From Chamaea fasciata (lineage: Eukaryota; Chordata; Aves; Passeriformes; Sylviidae), in the NCBI GenBank assembly GCA_029207755.1, contig JARCOQ010000007.1:40505656-40569655 (forward strand): a DNA stretch of 64,000 bases, in the 5' to 3' direction. The position numbers and the translations under genes were made by a program. Within the stretch, counting starts at the first letter, position 1, and each line of letters starts with the position of its first letter. Below the pieces are notes generated by a model, which searched no databases, was not told the origin of the DNA, and was given only the letters and a program-made list of their open reading frames with translations. Shown piece after piece: positions 62,358 to 64,000 of the stretch.

Positions 62358-62400
62358 AAGTGTCCCTTCCAACTGAGGCCATTCTATGATTCTATGATTT
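62358..62400 (+). mobile_element. CR1 LINE 3' terminal stub
   Basis: AGTGTCCCTTCCAACTGAGG followed by CCATTCTATGATTCTATGAT is the 3' end of a bird CR1 element: CCCTTCCAAC, then tandem copies of the ATTCTATG octamer at 62381-62400. CR1 copies are usually cut short at the 5' end, and this one is extremely short. It is the clearest sequence evidence that the genome is avian. Confidence 0.85.
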
Positions 62401-64000
62401 TTCTCTTTGAGGCCAAGGTGTTACACAGGAAATCAAAGCAAACGTTGGTTGAGGTACAGAAAACTTTAGTGTTCAACTTCTGGTAATGGAAAGCTGGAGA
62501 GCTTGCATTGTGTGCCTGGCTTTCTTTAGAAAGACATTTTCTCCCATTCCCGCATTTTTGAAATGACACCATGGGAGAGGTGAAACACCTGCACCTGGGG
62601 AGCAGGAAGACTAACCTAGCAGTGTGCTGAGAGCAGCAGCATCCAAATAATTATAAGTGAAGTCACAGGAAAGATCAGAACTGGCTAGAGGCTCAAAGCA
62701 TTTTTTGCAAGAAAATCAGAAGAAAACAGCTACCAATGATATATCACAGATTTGCTAAAGACTTCAGTGCTTCACTGAGTCCTTCATAAATATAATGAGT
62801 CACATGCCAACTTCAACCATCTCTTGGCAGCAGACACAGCACATGCAGAAATATCTGTGTTCAGGTTCTGGTTCAGACCACAGAGCCATTTAGCCCACTA
62901 CTCATCTCTACTAACATGGCCAGCAGCAGATGACCAGAGAAGAATGTAAAAACATGGCAAAGAGGTATAATTAAGTCTCCCAGCAATTCAAGGATCAAAG
63001 GCCCTTAAATTTAAGGATCAAAGATCCTGCTCATTTTTCCTTACCATTCACAGTCTTCTAGGTCTCTTGATTTCACCCACAGTCATTTCTTTTCAGGGAG
63101 GAAGTATGACTGCCAGCCTTACCCCTTCCCTGGGTACACGCAGCACCAATTAAGTTAGGAAAATGTGACAATGAAAAAGCCAAATGGCTGTCTTCCATCA
63201 CTTGATGCTTTAAAGACAAGTACAAAAATCTAATCCCTGTCTGAGATACACAGACATACAGAGACCCCTCTTGCTGTAGCTAGCAGCACACAAATGTACA
63301 CACCCATTGCATTATTTAGTTATGTTTTCATTCACAGCACTACTGGAGCTCACAATTGCCTTCAAAGTAACTTAGAAACAAGATTAGCCTATTTAAATCA
63401 TGTTTTCCTAGTAATAATAACAATAACAGGTTGGAATTATTCCTCCTTTGTATGGACGCAGTCTTTTCCTCAATCTTTTTTCTCTTTTTCATGCACCTGA
63501 AAAACAGAGGAAACTAATAAGGCACCTTTTCTGATGTAATCTTTTTATTATAATACAAATTAATGTTTTAATCCTGGATATTTTAAGGCATTCCTTGACA
63601 TATTGAACAAAGGGAATTTTTAATGTATTTCTTCCTATTGCACAGTATGAAGTTGATTTCTGTTAGTAGTCCCAGCTTTCTTAATTTGTAAATACCAACC
63701 TCTTACTTCTTTAAGTGCTTAAAGTCAGCACATTGGCCATTCTATAAAAAGGCTCAGAAACAAGTTCATTATTCTTATGAATGAAATTATTATACTTTTT
63801 TTCTCTGATTTTAACAAACGGCCATTACATTTTCAATAAGCTTTATCATATATCCCTGACGTAACTGCAGTTGTTAAATGATAAAAAGCAGGACAGTGAT
63901 CAAATAAAGAGAAGCCAGGGCAGTGTAAACTCAAATCACTTTGCCTAAATTGGCAAGAATCAACATAAAACAAAGTTGCATTTAATAGATCAGTTAGAAC
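62401..64000. other. Intergenic DNA to the end of the window
   Basis: I recognise nothing in this 1.6 kb beyond AT-rich sequence; no start of the next gene is visible. In mammals the gene downstream of ESRRB is, as I recall, VASH1; it does not reach into this window as far as I can tell. Confidence 0.55.

Overview
This is a 64 kb piece of a vertebrate nuclear genome, almost certainly avian. It has long AT-leaning non-coding DNA, GT-AG introns, eroded CR1-type LINE fragments, and at 62381-62400 the repeated ATTCTATG tail that ends bird CR1 elements. I cannot name the species.

One protein-coding gene is supported: ESRRB, estrogen-related receptor beta (nuclear receptor NR3B2), on the + strand. 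Six coding exons (19193-19602, 28554-28670, 43061-43171, 43804-43965, 49795-50064, 56194-56438) join into a 433-residue frame with no stop or gap, the length of the short ERR-beta form as I know it from mammals. The exons encode, in order: an N-terminal domain with a phospho-sumoyl switch-like motif plus the first zinc finger; the second zinc finger; the C-terminal extension and hinge; and three exons of ligand-binding domain ending in the AF-2 helix. All five introns are phase 1 and have GT-AG ends.

Layout: 1-19192 is upstream or 5'-intron DNA with no recognisable exon. It holds an uninterrupted tetranucleotide array (141 TTCC then 22 TCCC), a TTTG array and two ancient CR1 fragments. 19193-56438 is the coding body. 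Introns carry further old CR1 pieces, one broken by a second CR1, and several stretches that look like candidate regulatory sequence. 56439 to somewhere between about 57.6 and 60.3 kb is 3' UTR with several possible poly(A) signals. The rest to 64000 is intergenic with a CR1 3' stub.

I see no operon, CRISPR array, tRNA or rRNA gene, second gene, or new multi-gene system. The observations most worth following are the frame left open 5' of the start codon (Leu-Leu-Gly-Arg before Met, as in ERR-gamma), the donor-like site straddling the stop codon, the very long pure GGAA array, a 138-bp inverted-repeat element in intron 4, paired CACGTGAC E-boxes in the same intron, and exact ERR response elements in ESRRB's own locus. 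CR1 and paralogue comparisons are from memory, not from searches.
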